A stretch of 64,000 nucleotides of DNA from Novosphingobium decolorationis (GTDB taxonomy: Bacteria; Pseudomonadota; Alphaproteobacteria; Sphingomonadales; Sphingomonadaceae), in assembly GCF_018417475.1 (NCBI RefSeq), contig NZ_CP054856.1, positions 620,001-684,000 of the forward strand, read 5' to 3'. Every line of letters starts with the position of its first letter. The stretch's first letter is position 1. Position numbers and translations under genes: made by a program. Of the stretch, positions 51,869 through 62,559 are shown piece after piece. The notes beneath the pieces were generated by a model, which was not told the origin of the DNA, did not search any database, and saw nothing but the letters and a program-made list of their open reading frames with translations.

Positions 51869-53275
51869 TCAGTCGCCGGTCAGAATGCGATCCACCAGTT
51901 CCTTGACTGTCGGCGTGAAGCCGTTCGAGTAGAAGGGATCGCGCTTGAAGTTGTAGGCCGCATGGCCTGCGAACATCAGGTTCTCTTCCACAGGTCCGCC
52001 GTGGGCGATGTCCTGTAGCGTCTTCTGAATACAGAAGCTGCGCGGATCAGCCAGACGGCCCGTGGTATAATCGTCGTGATCCTTCCACGACGAGAAACCG
52101 CAGTGCGAGAGGCAGCCCATGCAATCGGCCTGATCCTTGCGGATTTCATCGCGCTCGTCCGGAGCCACGAAAACGATGGTGTCGTCGGGCGTCCGCAGGC
52201 CATCGGTGAACCCTTCCTGCGCCCAACCCCGGGCACGCTCGAGATCCTTGGGAGCGACCCAGAAGTTCTTGCCCTTCACACCGACGTCGAGACGCACGGT
52301 GTGCTCACCGGCCTCAACCTTCGAGTAGGGGATCTGGCGCTCCGAACGCGCTTCGAGCGCGCGCAGGAACGGATTGCGCACAGCCGAAGAGTAGAAGCCG
52401 GTCGGCGAGAAACGGTGCAGCAGGACATCACCCGGATCGAGATCGCGCAAGGCATCCTTCCAGGCCTGCGGGATCGGGCTTTCCGTGGTCAGGAGCGGAC
52501 GTGTGCCATACTGGAAAGCAATGCTGCCCAGCTCGGGGTTGTCGATCCAGTTGTCCCAATCGCGCAAGTACCATACGCCGCCCGCCATCACGATCGGCAC
52601 GTCGTCCGAGATACCTTCCTTGCGCATCACATCGCGCAGCGCCTTGACGCGCGGATAAGGATCTTCGGGCTTCAGCGGATCTTCCGCGTTGGAAAGGCCG
52701 TTGTGACCGCCGGCGAGCCAGGGATCCTCGTAGACCACGGCGGCCAGCAGGTCCGCCACCTTGTGGTACGCACGCTTCCAAAGCGCGCGGAAGGCACGGC
52801 CCGAGCTGACGATGGGAAGATAATTGACGTTGTAGCGCGCCGCGATCTCGGACAGGCGATAAGGCATGCCCGCCCCGCACGTCACGCCGGTCACGAGACC
52901 CGGCGTCTTTTCGAGGATACCCTCGAGCACCTGCTGCGCACCGCCCATTTCCCAAAGGACGTTGATATTGATCGCGCCCTGGCCGTTGGAGATCTCGTAA
53001 GCCCGCTGGACCTGCTCGACGCCGCCATCGATGGCGTAGCGGATCAGTTCCTCGTGGCGCTCCTTGCGGGTCAGTGCATTGTAGACCTGCGGAACGATCT
53101 TGCCCTCGGCGTCGTAGCTGTCGGCGTTGACGGCGCTGACCGTCCCAATGCCGCCCGCTGCCGCCCAGGCACCCGAACTCATATGGTTGGTGGCCGAGAC
53201 GCCCTTACCGCCTTCGATCAGCGGCCAGACTTCACGTCCACCATAGTTAATCGGCTTTAAACCCTTGAAACCCAT
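51869..53275 (-). CDS. Nitronate monooxygenase-family flavoprotein with C-terminal Cys cluster
   Basis: The 468 residues form an FMN-binding TIM barrel of the NMO/2-nitropropane dioxygenase family: GVSATNHMSSGAWAAAGGIGTVSA, LVTGVTCGAGMP, VYEDPWLAGGHNG, VPIVMAGGVWY and FQYGTRPLLTTESP. The protein is longer than typical NMOs; the extra C-terminal 100 residues include CMGCLSHC near 383-390 and another Cys (RSFCIQK), which could hold metal or an iron-sulfur cluster. The physiological substrate is not evident. A terminator follows, after which the intron is inserted. Confidence 0.85.
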   Translation of the reverse strand: MGFKGLKPINYGGREVWPLIEGGKGVSATNHMSSGAWAAAGGIGTVSAVNADSYDAEGKIVPQVYNALTRKERHEELIRYAIDGGVEQVQRAYEISNGQGAININVLWEMGGAQQVLEGILEKTPGLVTGVTCGAGMPYRLSEIAARYNVNYLPIVSSGRAFRALWKRAYHKVADLLAAVVYEDPWLAGGHNGLSNAEDPLKPEDPYPRVKALRDVMRKEGISDDVPIVMAGGVWYLRDWDNWIDNPELGSIAFQYGTRPLLTTESPIPQAWKDALRDLDPGDVLLHRFSPTGFYSSAVRNPFLRALEARSERQIPYSKVEAGEHTVRLDVGVKGKNFWVAPKDLERARGWAQEGFTDGLRTPDDTIVFVAPDERDEIRKDQADCMGCLSHCGFSSWKDHDDYTTGRLADPRSFCIQKTLQDIAHGGPVEENLMFAGHAAYNFKRDPFYSNGFTPTVKELVDRILTGD

Positions 53276-53381
53276 CGTAACTCTTATCTTTCCCCCTCGG
53301 CGTCAAACTCCGACTTAGGAAGTCGGTGTAACCATTCAACGCCCGTGAATGGAATTTTCCTGCCTGAACCCTGATACAGAG

Positions 53382-54134
53382 CTATTCCGTGTCCGCCTCA
53401 CTGGACATACGGCACGGCACGATCGCTTCCGGTCCCGGTCGTCCTCCGGAAGCTTCGAACTGCGCGTAGTAGCCCTGGAGCTCAGGCTTACGGACAAATT
53501 GGCTCAAACGGAAGCCTACCGCTGCAAATTCGCAGAAGAGAAGTTCCGGCGGCATGCCGTGTTCGCCTGTCGAGCGATCGACATCCACGACGATGACCTT
53601 GCCTCCTTCGCGCAGCGCCGGTCGCAGACGCCACAGGAAGGCATAGGGCTCGCTCACCTCGTGGTACATGTGAACCAGGAAGATGCGGTCGAAACTGTTT
53701 TCCGGCAAGCGTGGATCGTCGGGTGTCCCCAGCTTGATGGAGACATTTTCCAGTCTTTCGCGCTCCACGCGAAGGCCCAGCTTCTGGATGACTTCGGGGT
53801 CGATATCCCCGGCCAGCACCCGTCCGGAAGAACCCACCCGCTGCGCCAGACGCACCGTGTAATAGCCATCGCCCGCACCGATGTCGGCAACCGTCATGCC
53901 CTCGGAAATCCGGGCAAGGTCCATCACGACCTTTGCTTCGTTGACGCTGTCGCGCTGGATTTCGTTGGAAAAGGCTGTCGATCCGCCCGGAGAGACCGGG
54001 CGGTCAGGCAGCGGAAAGTCGCGCGAGGAGGCCGGGCGATCCGCATCGGCCTCGCCCGGCGTGCAAGCTGCCAAGGCCGAGGCCGCGCACAGCAGCAGTC
54101 CGGAAGAGATCAGGCTGGTCTTCCAAGACCGCAT
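53382..54134 (-). CDS. SAM-dependent methyltransferase with lipoprotein signal
   Basis: The 250 residues (from ATG 54134) start with SWKTSLISSGLLLCAASALAAC, a lipoprotein signal with Cys at 24. The rest is a class I methyltransferase: motif I VADIGAGDGYYTVRLAQ, acidic residue in LAGDIDPE, motif IV FDRIFLVHMYHEV. A possible alternative start is 54170. The frame extends further upstream to 54257 without recognisable content. SAM is not expected in the periplasm, so either the anchor faces inward, the leader is a relic, or the fold has another use. Confidence 0.8.
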   Translation of the reverse strand: MRSWKTSLISSGLLLCAASALAACTPGEADADRPASSRDFPLPDRPVSPGGSTAFSNEIQRDSVNEAKVVMDLARISEGMTVADIGAGDGYYTVRLAQRVGSSGRVLAGDIDPEVIQKLGLRVERERLENVSIKLGTPDDPRLPENSFDRIFLVHMYHEVSEPYAFLWRLRPALREGGKVIVVDVDRSTGEHGMPPELLFCEFAAVGFRLSQFVRKPELQGYYAQFEASGGRPGPEAIVPCRMSSEADTE

Positions 54135-54277
54135 CAGGCCAGGCCGAAACTTACGCGAGAAACGCAGCATCGCGGTGGTGTACCGCGTTCCCTTCGGCTT
54201 GGCAAAGCCCTGAAAGGGGGCCGACCTCCCGGTCCACCCCGCACCTTGCGCTGACATTCCCTTCTCGCGCGTCGATC

Positions 54278-55405
54278 TCAGTCGACGTCTTCGATCTCGA
54301 CCTTCTCGCCGGTCACGCGCTGCGAAAGCGCGGCGGCCATGAAGGGATCGAGTTCGCCATCGAGAACATCGTCCGGTGCCGTCGAGACGACGCCCGTGCG
54401 CAGGTCCTTGACCTGCTGGTAGGGCTGCAGAACGTAGGAGCGGATCTGGTGACCCCAGCCGATATCGCTCTTGCTTGCATGCTCGGCGCTGGCGGCTTCC
54501 TCACGCTTGCGCATTTCTTCCTCGAACAGACGCGACTTGAGCATGCCCATCGCGATTTCGCGGTTCTTGTGCTGCGAACGGTCGATCTGGCTCGCCACCA
54601 CGATGCCCGAGGGCTGGTGGGTGATGCGCACGGCCGAGTCCGTCGTGTTGACGTGCTGCCCGCCCGCACCCGAGGCGCGGTAGGTGTCGATCTTGAGGTC
54701 GGCCGGGTTGATGTCGATCTCGAAGCTGTCGTCGATCACGGGATAGACCCAGACCGAGGAGAAGCTGGTGTGGCGGCGCGCCGAACTGTCGTAGGGGCTG
54801 ATGCGCACGAGGCGGTGGACACCGCTTTCGGTCTTGGCCCAGCCGTACGCGTTCTCACCCTTGAGCATCAGCGTGCAGCTCTTGATGCCCGCCGCTTCGC
54901 CCGCGTGGTATTCGACGAGCTCGACCTTGAAGCCCTTGCGCTCACCCCAGCGGGTGTACATGCGCTGGAGCATCTGCGCCCAGTCCTGGCTCTCGGTCCC
55001 ACCGGCACCGGCATGGACTTCAAGATAGGTGTCGTTGGCATCGGCCTCGCCCGAGAGCAGCGCCTGGATCTTGTCGCGATCGGCACGTGCGGCCAGTTCG
55101 GACAGGGTCGAAAGACCCTCCGCGATGGTTTCGTCATCGCCTTCCATCTCGCCCAGTTCCACGAACTCGACCGCGTCGTTCATCTCAGCGGTGATCTCGT
55201 TGACCGCACCGATCGAAGCCTCAAGGCGGCGACGCTCGCGCATGACGGCTTCGGCCTCCTTGGGGTTGTCCCAGAGCGTAGGATCCTCGACGCGCGCGTT
55301 CAGCTCATCGAATCGCCGCAGCGCGCGCTCCCAGTCGAGCGACTTGCGCACGAGAGCGAGTGCTTTTTCGATACGGTCAATGTGGGCCTGCCCCTCGGCA
55401 CGCAT
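54278..55405 (-). CDS. prfB: Peptide chain release factor 2
   Basis: RF2 ends translation at UGA and UAA. The 375 residues have the GGQ loop (YRASGAGGQHVNTTDSAVR) and the recognition region SPYDSSARRHTSFSS, with SPY where E. coli has SPF; SPY is common in alphaproteobacteria. The frame is continuous, so there is no programmed frameshift of the E. coli type. ATG 55405 starts the expected N-terminal helix; the frame runs on 46 codons upstream without homologous sequence. Confidence 0.96.
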   Translation of the reverse strand: MRAEGQAHIDRIEKALALVRKSLDWERALRRFDELNARVEDPTLWDNPKEAEAVMRERRRLEASIGAVNEITAEMNDAVEFVELGEMEGDDETIAEGLSTLSELAARADRDKIQALLSGEADANDTYLEVHAGAGGTESQDWAQMLQRMYTRWGERKGFKVELVEYHAGEAAGIKSCTLMLKGENAYGWAKTESGVHRLVRISPYDSSARRHTSFSSVWVYPVIDDSFEIDINPADLKIDTYRASGAGGQHVNTTDSAVRITHQPSGIVVASQIDRSQHKNREIAMGMLKSRLFEEEMRKREEAASAEHASKSDIGWGHQIRSYVLQPYQQVKDLRTGVVSTAPDDVLDGELDPFMAAALSQRVTGEKVEIEDVD

Positions 55406-55594
55406 GGCGCGATACTCCAAATCAGATTGCGCGCTCGCCCTAGCGGGCGCCACGCGGAATGCAAAGCCGCCCGCGACGAGACGAGCCGGAAAGGCTGCCC
55501 CATATCCGCGGACAGGCGTGGTGTTCAAGCCCCTCGCCTGCAAATCCCCTCACCGGCAAATCATCGCGGCAAGACATGCGTACGCAGTTTGCGA

Positions 55595-56134
55595 TCAGCG
55601 GGCGAGCTTCTTCACCGCCGCCATCGTCAGCTTCACATGGTCGCGGTAGTCACTGTCCGAGTGCACCATGACGACCTTGCCGTCCTGACCAATCACATAG
55701 CTGACGCGCTGGGTCAGGCCATCGGGAAGCCCGTCGACCTTGAGAGCCACGTCGTAGTCCTTGATGACCTTGGGCGAAGCGATGGCGACGGCAAACTTGT
55801 CGCGACATTCCTCGGTCGAGAATTTCTTGAGCGTGGGCAAGTCATCGCCCGACATGCCCACAACCGTCGCGCCCAGCTTGGCGAATTCGGGGGTCGCTTC
55901 GGCAAAGGCGTGCGCCTCCAGGGTGCACCCTTGCGTGAACGCCTTGGGGTAGAAGTACAGGACCACCGGACCTTTGCGCAGCGCTGCGGACAGATCGAAG
56001 CGGGTCTCCTTGCCCGCCTTCGCGCCCTTGGTCACGAACGCCGGCGCCTTGGCCCCGACAGGAAGAGCGGCCTGGGCCGACACGGAGAGGACGGAAAGCC
56101 CGAGAGCGGCGAGCGGGAGGATGATCTTGCGCAT
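55595..56134 (-). CDS. Exported BCP/PrxQ-type peroxiredoxin
   Basis: The 179-residue product starts with a signal peptide (MRKIILPLAALGLSVLSVSAQA), so it should act in the periplasm against peroxides. The peroxidatic Cys70 lies in FYPKAFTQGCTLEAHAF. The resolving Cys found five residues later in many BCPs is His75 here, so it is probably a 1-Cys type or uses another Cys (Cys in TEECRDK). The Arg in LTQRVSYVIG fits the family. Start chosen at ATG 56134; the frame continues far upstream without support. Confidence 0.88.
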   Translation of the reverse strand: MRKIILPLAALGLSVLSVSAQAALPVGAKAPAFVTKGAKAGKETRFDLSAALRKGPVVLYFYPKAFTQGCTLEAHAFAEATPEFAKLGATVVGMSGDDLPTLKKFSTEECRDKFAVAIASPKVIKDYDVALKVDGLPDGLTQRVSYVIGQDGKVVMVHSDSDYRDHVKLTMAAVKKLAR

Positions 56135-56525
56135 GGCGACACTCTGGCTCGCGCGGGCCGCGCTGTCCAGCCTGCTCGCCGCACACCGACCGCACAAAGA
56201 GAAACCGCCCCGTTCACCCCCGCACGTAGGCGAGGTGAACGGGGCGGTGGGGCGACCCTTGGAGTTTTCCCGTGCCAAACAGGAGAGAGAGTGAGAGAGG
56301 CCCGGCACGAGGGTATTTTTAATCTCAGCGCGGTCCTGGAGGATGCGACCCCGCTTGCCATTCTTACTAGCCGCGAGCGGAAACGATTGCACTAGCACTT
56401 TGGGTGGAGATTGGGGCCGCAGGGGGCCGAGGACCTTTGCCCTGCGCGCAAAGATGGAACGCGCGACCGCTTGACCCGAACGCACCCGCACCCCAAGGAC
56501 GAGGCCAATACAAGGAGAGCCACCG

Positions 56526-57404
56526 ATGTCTGCAAACGCCCCGATCCGTCCGCGCCGCAGCGCCCTCTACCTGCCGGCCTCGAACGCCAGGGCCATTGCC
56601 AAGGCGCGCACCCTGCCCTGCGACGTGGTCGTGCTCGACCTTGAGGACGCTGTTGCGCCCGAAGCCAAGGCGGATGCCCGCAAGGCCGCGCTTGCCGCGC
56701 TGGAAGAAGGTGGGTTCGGCGCGCGCGAGGTTGCCGTGCGCGTGAACGGGATCGACACCGAGTGGGGTGTGGACGATCTTGCTGCGCTTGCCGGATCAAA
56801 AGCCAATGCGGTGCTCGTGCCCAAGGTTTCCACCCCGCTCGACATCGGCCGCTACGAGGAAGCTCTCGAGACCGCGCCCGAGGCAATGCAGCTGTGGGCG
56901 ATGATCGAGACCTGCGGCGCGGTTCTCAACCTGGAGCCCCTCGCGGCCATGGCCGCGACCACGCGCCTCTCGCTCTGGATCATGGGCACCAATGACCTTG
57001 CCAAGGAAATGCGCGCCCGCCTGACGCCCGAGCGCACACCGTTCCTGCCTTTCATGGCGCAGGCGGTGGCGGCCGCACGGCTCCACGGCCTCACCATCCT
57101 CGACGGGGTGTGCAACGAGTTCCGCGACCTCGACGTATTCGAGGCCGAGGCACGTCAGGGCCTGGACTTCGGCTTCGACGGCAAGAGCCTGATCCACCCC
57201 GCTCAGGTAGAGCCCTGCAACACCGTGTTCAGCCCGAGCGCCGAGGAACTGGCCTGGGCCGAAGCGGTGATCGCAGCGTTCGACCTTCCCGAAAACGCGG
57301 GCAAGGGTGCCATCCGCGTCGAAGGCAAGATGACCGAGCTGCTCCACCTCGAACAGGCCCGCCAGCTTCTGGCTGTCGCGCAGCAGATCGCCGCGATGGG
57401 CTGA
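56526..57404 (+). CDS. HpcH/HpaI-family CoA ester lyase (CitE-like)
   Basis: The 292 residues match the citrate-lyase beta-like group of CoA ester lyases (malyl-CoA or citramalyl-CoA type): RRSALYLPASNARAI, the metal site VVLDLEDAVAPEAK, AVRVNGIDTEWG, MIETCGAVLNL with the metal-binding Glu, and GFDGKSLIHPAQV. The exact substrate cannot be told. An AAGGAGAG sits 8 bases before ATG 56526, a strong ribosome-binding site. A terminator follows. Confidence 0.9.
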   Translation: MSANAPIRPRRSALYLPASNARAIAKARTLPCDVVVLDLEDAVAPEAKADARKAALAALEEGGFGAREVAVRVNGIDTEWGVDDLAALAGSKANAVLVPKVSTPLDIGRYEEALETAPEAMQLWAMIETCGAVLNLEPLAAMAATTRLSLWIMGTNDLAKEMRARLTPERTPFLPFMAQAVAAARLHGLTILDGVCNEFRDLDVFEAEARQGLDFGFDGKSLIHPAQVEPCNTVFSPSAEELAWAEAVIAAFDLPENAGKGAIRVEGKMTELLHLEQARQLLAVAQQIAAMG

Positions 57405-57410
57405 TCGCGG

Positions 57411-57451
57411 GCCGGTCGCAGCGTATCCAGAGACGCCGCGACCGGCTTTAT
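57411..57451 (+). terminator. Rho-independent terminator after the CoA lyase gene
   Basis: GCCGGTCGC (57411-57419) and GCGACCGGC (57438-57446) form a 9-base stem, followed by TTTATCT. It lies just after the stop and before the convergent peptidase gene. Confidence 0.75.
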
Positions 57452-57460
57452 CTCAATATC

Positions 57461-58834
57461 TCAAGGTTCGTCGTGCGCCGGGACGGCGCCGATCGCGCCG
57501 GGCTCGTTCGCAACGACCTTCAGAACCGCGGTCCACGCCTCGACATTCTGCTGGAGCGCCGCCGGATCGACCTTGTCGAGCGTGTCGTCGGGGGTGTGGT
57601 GCAGGTCGAAGTAGTGCGTGCCATCCTGGCCAAGATCAACCACGGCCAGTTCCTGCTCGGCGATGATCGGACCGATGTCGGTCCCGCCATGCGCGGCGCC
57701 CTCGTGCGGGACGATACCCAGCGGCAGGACGGCCCCGTTGACCTTGTCGGCAAGATCGCTGTTGGCCGCCGCAAAGCGGGTCTTGACCTGCCAGACACGG
57801 TCGGCGCCAAAATCGCTTTCCATGGCCAGCGCATGGGGCTCGCTTGCGTGCAGCTTCATGTAGTGATCGCCGCCACTGTAGTAGATACCCTGCTCTTCAT
57901 CGCCCGCCCACAGCACGCGGATCGTGCGCAGCGCCTGACCGCCATCCTGCGCGGCGAGCGCCGCCGCCGCCACGATCCCGCAACCCGAGGCATCGTCGAT
58001 GGCCCCGGTACCCAGGTCCCAGGAATCGAGGTGGCAGCCCACAAGGATCATCGGCAGGCTGGGATCGCGCCCCGGCAGATCCGCAATCACGTTCCCCGAG
58101 GTTGCCTTTTCCTGCGGCCTGCCTTCGAGACGCAAGGCGATCTCCATCGGCTTGCCGCCACCTGCGATACGCGCGATCAGGTCGGCATCAGGGTTCGACA
58201 CCGCGCCCGCTGGGATCGGGCTTGCCTTGCCAAAGGCCGTCACGCCCGTATGCGGATTGCGGTGGCTGTCGGTGCCCGCCGAACGGATGACGATGGCAAG
58301 AGCCCCGCGCTCGGACGCCATCGCGGGCCCGGCCCGGCGCACGTTGCCATAAGGTCCGTAGCCCGAACCGTCCTGCGCACGGCGCATGGCGTGGTCGACA
58401 AAGGCGATCTTGCCCTTGAGCGACCCTTTGGAGGCTGCCTCCAGCGCCTCGAGCGTCGGGAAGTAGACCATCGGCGCGGTCAGGCCGCCCTCGGGCGTGG
58501 GCACCGAGAAGCCCAGCGCGGTGATGGCCAGGGGCTGGCGATAGGGCGCGGTCAGGCGCGCCTCTTCAGGTCCGCGCTGCCAGGTCGTGGTTGCAAATTC
58601 CTCGATCCGCACGTTCTGGAAGCCCAGCGCCTCAAGCTTGGCCTTGCCCCAGTCGCGGGCGCGATCCTCGGCTTCGGAGCCTGCCATGCGCGGGCCGACC
58701 TCGGTGGTCAGTCCCTCGGTGATTTCCCAGGCGACCCCTTCGCCCTCGACGGGCTTGGCGGTGGCGGGCGCGGAGCAAAGGGCTAGGGCGGTGAGCACCG
58801 CGCCGAGCGCGGTTGAAGGAATCTTGCGTGTCAT
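57461..58834 (-). CDS. M28 family zinc metallopeptidase, exported
   Basis: The 457 residues have a signal peptide (STALGAVLTALALCSAPATA), a PA-like insert around VVYFPTLEALE to AGAVSNPDADL, and the M28 catalytic domain: VGCHLDSWDLGTGAIDDASG supplies His and Asp ligands, WAGDEEQG the catalytic and metal Glu, AMESDFGAD an Asp, and FDLHHTPDDTLDKVD the last His. It should be a periplasmic or secreted aminopeptidase or carboxypeptidase. Start ATG 58834 lies at the head of the signal peptide. Confidence 0.93.
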   Translation of the reverse strand: MTRKIPSTALGAVLTALALCSAPATAKPVEGEGVAWEITEGLTTEVGPRMAGSEAEDRARDWGKAKLEALGFQNVRIEEFATTTWQRGPEEARLTAPYRQPLAITALGFSVPTPEGGLTAPMVYFPTLEALEAASKGSLKGKIAFVDHAMRRAQDGSGYGPYGNVRRAGPAMASERGALAIVIRSAGTDSHRNPHTGVTAFGKASPIPAGAVSNPDADLIARIAGGGKPMEIALRLEGRPQEKATSGNVIADLPGRDPSLPMILVGCHLDSWDLGTGAIDDASGCGIVAAAALAAQDGGQALRTIRVLWAGDEEQGIYYSGGDHYMKLHASEPHALAMESDFGADRVWQVKTRFAAANSDLADKVNGAVLPLGIVPHEGAAHGGTDIGPIIAEQELAVVDLGQDGTHYFDLHHTPDDTLDKVDPAALQQNVEAWTAVLKVVANEPGAIGAVPAHDEP

Positions 58835-59011
58835 CGCACGAAGGTATCGTGGCGATAGGCGCCTGCCAAGCAACGAAACGCGCCGGCGCGCAAGCTGTCC
58901 GCATCCATGCCTTGCCGAACCCTTCCGACGCATCGGGCCGCTTGCAGGCCGGGGGCGGGCTCTGTAAGGGCCAAAGCCAAGTATCCCATCAACACAGCTT
59001 CCGAGGACCGC

Positions 59012-60691
<1,680 letters not shown>

Positions 60692-60713
60692 CGCGTCCTT
60701 CCTGAAGGATCGA

Positions 60714-60744
60714 GACGGCCCGCCCGAAACGGCGGGCCGTTTTC
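60714..60744 (+). terminator. Rho-independent terminator after ettA
   Basis: ACGGCCCGCC and GGCGGGCCGT form a perfect 10-base stem around CGAAAC, followed by TTTTC. It lies about 22 bases after the ettA stop. The remaining roughly 200 bases to the next gene show nothing else I can name. Confidence 0.9.
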
Positions 60745-60943
60745 GTATCTGACAGCCTCAATCGAGATGTTCATCAAAATACCACCATACATGAACAAAC
60801 AACCGTAACCCAGTTCAGCTTCGGGCAAGTCACCGCCGGGTAGAACCGGATCAACACTGAAAACGATTGGAAAAGGCTCTCACCCCACCCCCGCGCAATG
60901 GTCACGGAACGATTGGCTGCGAGAGCAGAAGAGGTATCGCACA

Positions 60944-61780
60944 ATGTCCAGAACACTTCTGAAGGCCGGAGCCTGGGGAGCCATGCTCCTTGCCACGACC
61001 GGAATGGTCCTTCCCGACATCGCCATGGCGCAGGAACGCGGGCGTCACGAGCGCGCGAACCGCGGCGATCGCGGTGATCGCGGCGGCCAGCGCCAGGCGC
61101 GTCCACAACGCGAGGCAAGCCCGCAACGCCAGGCACGGCCCAGCCGCCCGGCGCAGACCCGCGACAACCGCGGTGAAGCGCGCGTCGAACGTCGCCAGGA
61201 GCGTGGCGAGCGCAATTACAGCCGCCGCGAGGCGGGCAGTCTGCGAGGCCTTGATCGCGGCCCCAACAGCCGCCCCGAACCCACGGCTCGGCCGGATACC
61301 GGCCGCGACCGCCGCTATGACCGCCGGGACCAGCGCCAGGACAACCGGTACGACCGTCGCAACGACCGTCGCGAAGGTCGCTATGAACGGCGCGATGACC
61401 GCCGTGGAGATCGCTACGAACGTCGCGACGACCGCCGTGACTATCGCTCCGACCGCCGGGCCGAACGGCGCTGGGACCGTAACGAGTGGCGCCGCAACAA
61501 CCGCTACAACTGGCGCAGCTATCGGGCCCAGAACCGCTCGCACTACCGTCTGGGACGTTACTACGCCCCTTACCGCGGCTATGCCTACCGCCGCCTGAGC
61601 ATCGGTTTCTCGCTGGGCACGATGTTCTACGGCAGCCGTTACTGGATCAACGACCCCTGGGCCTACCGTCTGCCCGACGTCTACGGCCCCTATCGCTGGG
61701 TCCGTTACTATGACGACGTACTTCTGGTGAACACCTATACGGGCGAAGTTGTCGACGTGATCTACGACTTCTTCTGGTAG
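60944..61780 (+). CDS. Exported Arg/Asp-rich protein with RcnB-like C-terminus
   Basis: The 278 residues begin with a signal peptide ending near DIAMAQ. Residues about 30-190 are low-complexity, rich in Arg, Asp, Gly and Gln with repeated RYDRRD/RYERRD units. The C-terminal 90 residues (YYAPYRGYAYRRLSIGFSLGTMFY to DPWAYRLPDVYGPYRWVRYYDDVLLVNTYTGEVVDVIY) match the RcnB-like domain, known from a periplasmic protein of nickel/cobalt homeostasis. Metal handling here is inference. A clear terminator follows. Confidence 0.85.
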   Translation: MSRTLLKAGAWGAMLLATTGMVLPDIAMAQERGRHERANRGDRGDRGGQRQARPQREASPQRQARPSRPAQTRDNRGEARVERRQERGERNYSRREAGSLRGLDRGPNSRPEPTARPDTGRDRRYDRRDQRQDNRYDRRNDRREGRYERRDDRRGDRYERRDDRRDYRSDRRAERRWDRNEWRRNNRYNWRSYRAQNRSHYRLGRYYAPYRGYAYRRLSIGFSLGTMFYGSRYWINDPWAYRLPDVYGPYRWVRYYDDVLLVNTYTGEVVDVIYDFFW

Positions 61781-61804
61781 CACCTTCGCTCATCATTCGC
61801 GATC

Positions 61805-61838
61805 AGCCCCCTTGCTCCCCGGCAAGGGGGCTTTTTCG
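61805..61838 (+). terminator. Rho-independent terminator after the RcnB-like gene
   Basis: AGCCCCCTTGC and GCAAGGGGGCT form an 11-base stem around a short loop, followed by five Ts. Confidence 0.92.
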
Positions 61839-61893
61839 TATCCGGGACAATCCCGAGATTGATCCGCCGCGGCGAACCTGCGAGCATGGACCG

Positions 61894-62559
61894 ATGGACG
61901 CAGAGCGACTTCTGGATCGAGAGATCCTCGCCCGCATCGGCACCCGGGTGCGCAACCGGCTCGACGCCGCACCCGCCGTACGCCGCCTCCCCGACGACCG
62001 CGCTGAAATCTACACGCTCGACAATTTCCTCGACGCGGACTGCTGCCGCCACCTGATCGACCTGATCGATGCCGAAGCGCAGCCCTCCGCCCTTGTCGAC
62101 GATTCCGACAACACGCAGATCCGCACGAGCTGTTCCAGCGACATAGACCCCGAGGATTCGGTCGTACGCCGCCTCGACGCGCGCCTGTGCGCCCTCACGG
62201 GCCTTTCGGGCCAGCGCAGCGAGGCCGCGCAGGGACAGCGCTATGAGAGCGGCCAGTTCTTCGCCGAACATTGCGACTGGTTCGACACCAGCGCCGAATA
62301 CTGGCAGCGCGAGAAGAACTGCGGAGGCCAACGCAGCTGGACCGCGATGATCTACCTCAACGCCGTCGATGAAGGGGGAGCCACCGAGTTCACCCGCCTT
62401 TCCCTGCGCATTCGCCCGAAACCGGGCGGCCTTCTCCTCTGGAACAACGCCTTGCCTGACGGGCGCCCCAATCCCTATACTCTCCACGCCGCCCGGCCGG
62501 TCGTGCGGGGCACCAAGTACATCGTCACGAAATGGTTTCGCTCCCACACCTGGCAATAG
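61894..62559 (+). CDS. 2-oxoglutarate/Fe(II) dioxygenase, prolyl 4-hydroxylase-like
   Basis: The 221 residues carry the prolyl 4-hydroxylase (P4Hc) pattern: YTLDNFLDADCCRHLIDLID, RTSCSSDI, the iron ligands H-x-D in FFAEHCDWF and the distal His in YTLHAARPVVRGTKYIVTKWF, where Lys binds 2-oxoglutarate. No signal peptide is seen. The target protein or small molecule is unknown. The 3' end probably overlaps the start of the DUF885 gene by 28 bases. Confidence 0.9.
   Translation: MDAERLLDREILARIGTRVRNRLDAAPAVRRLPDDRAEIYTLDNFLDADCCRHLIDLIDAEAQPSALVDDSDNTQIRTSCSSDIDPEDSVVRRLDARLCALTGLSGQRSEAAQGQRYESGQFFAEHCDWFDTSAEYWQREKNCGGQRSWTAMIYLNAVDEGGATEFTRLSLRIRPKPGGLLLWNNALPDGRPNPYTLHAARPVVRGTKYIVTKWFRSHTWQ

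Noticed and set aside
54278..55405. Programmed frameshift in prfB
   Set aside because: The frame is continuous from start to stop and no early in-frame TGA with slippery site is seen.
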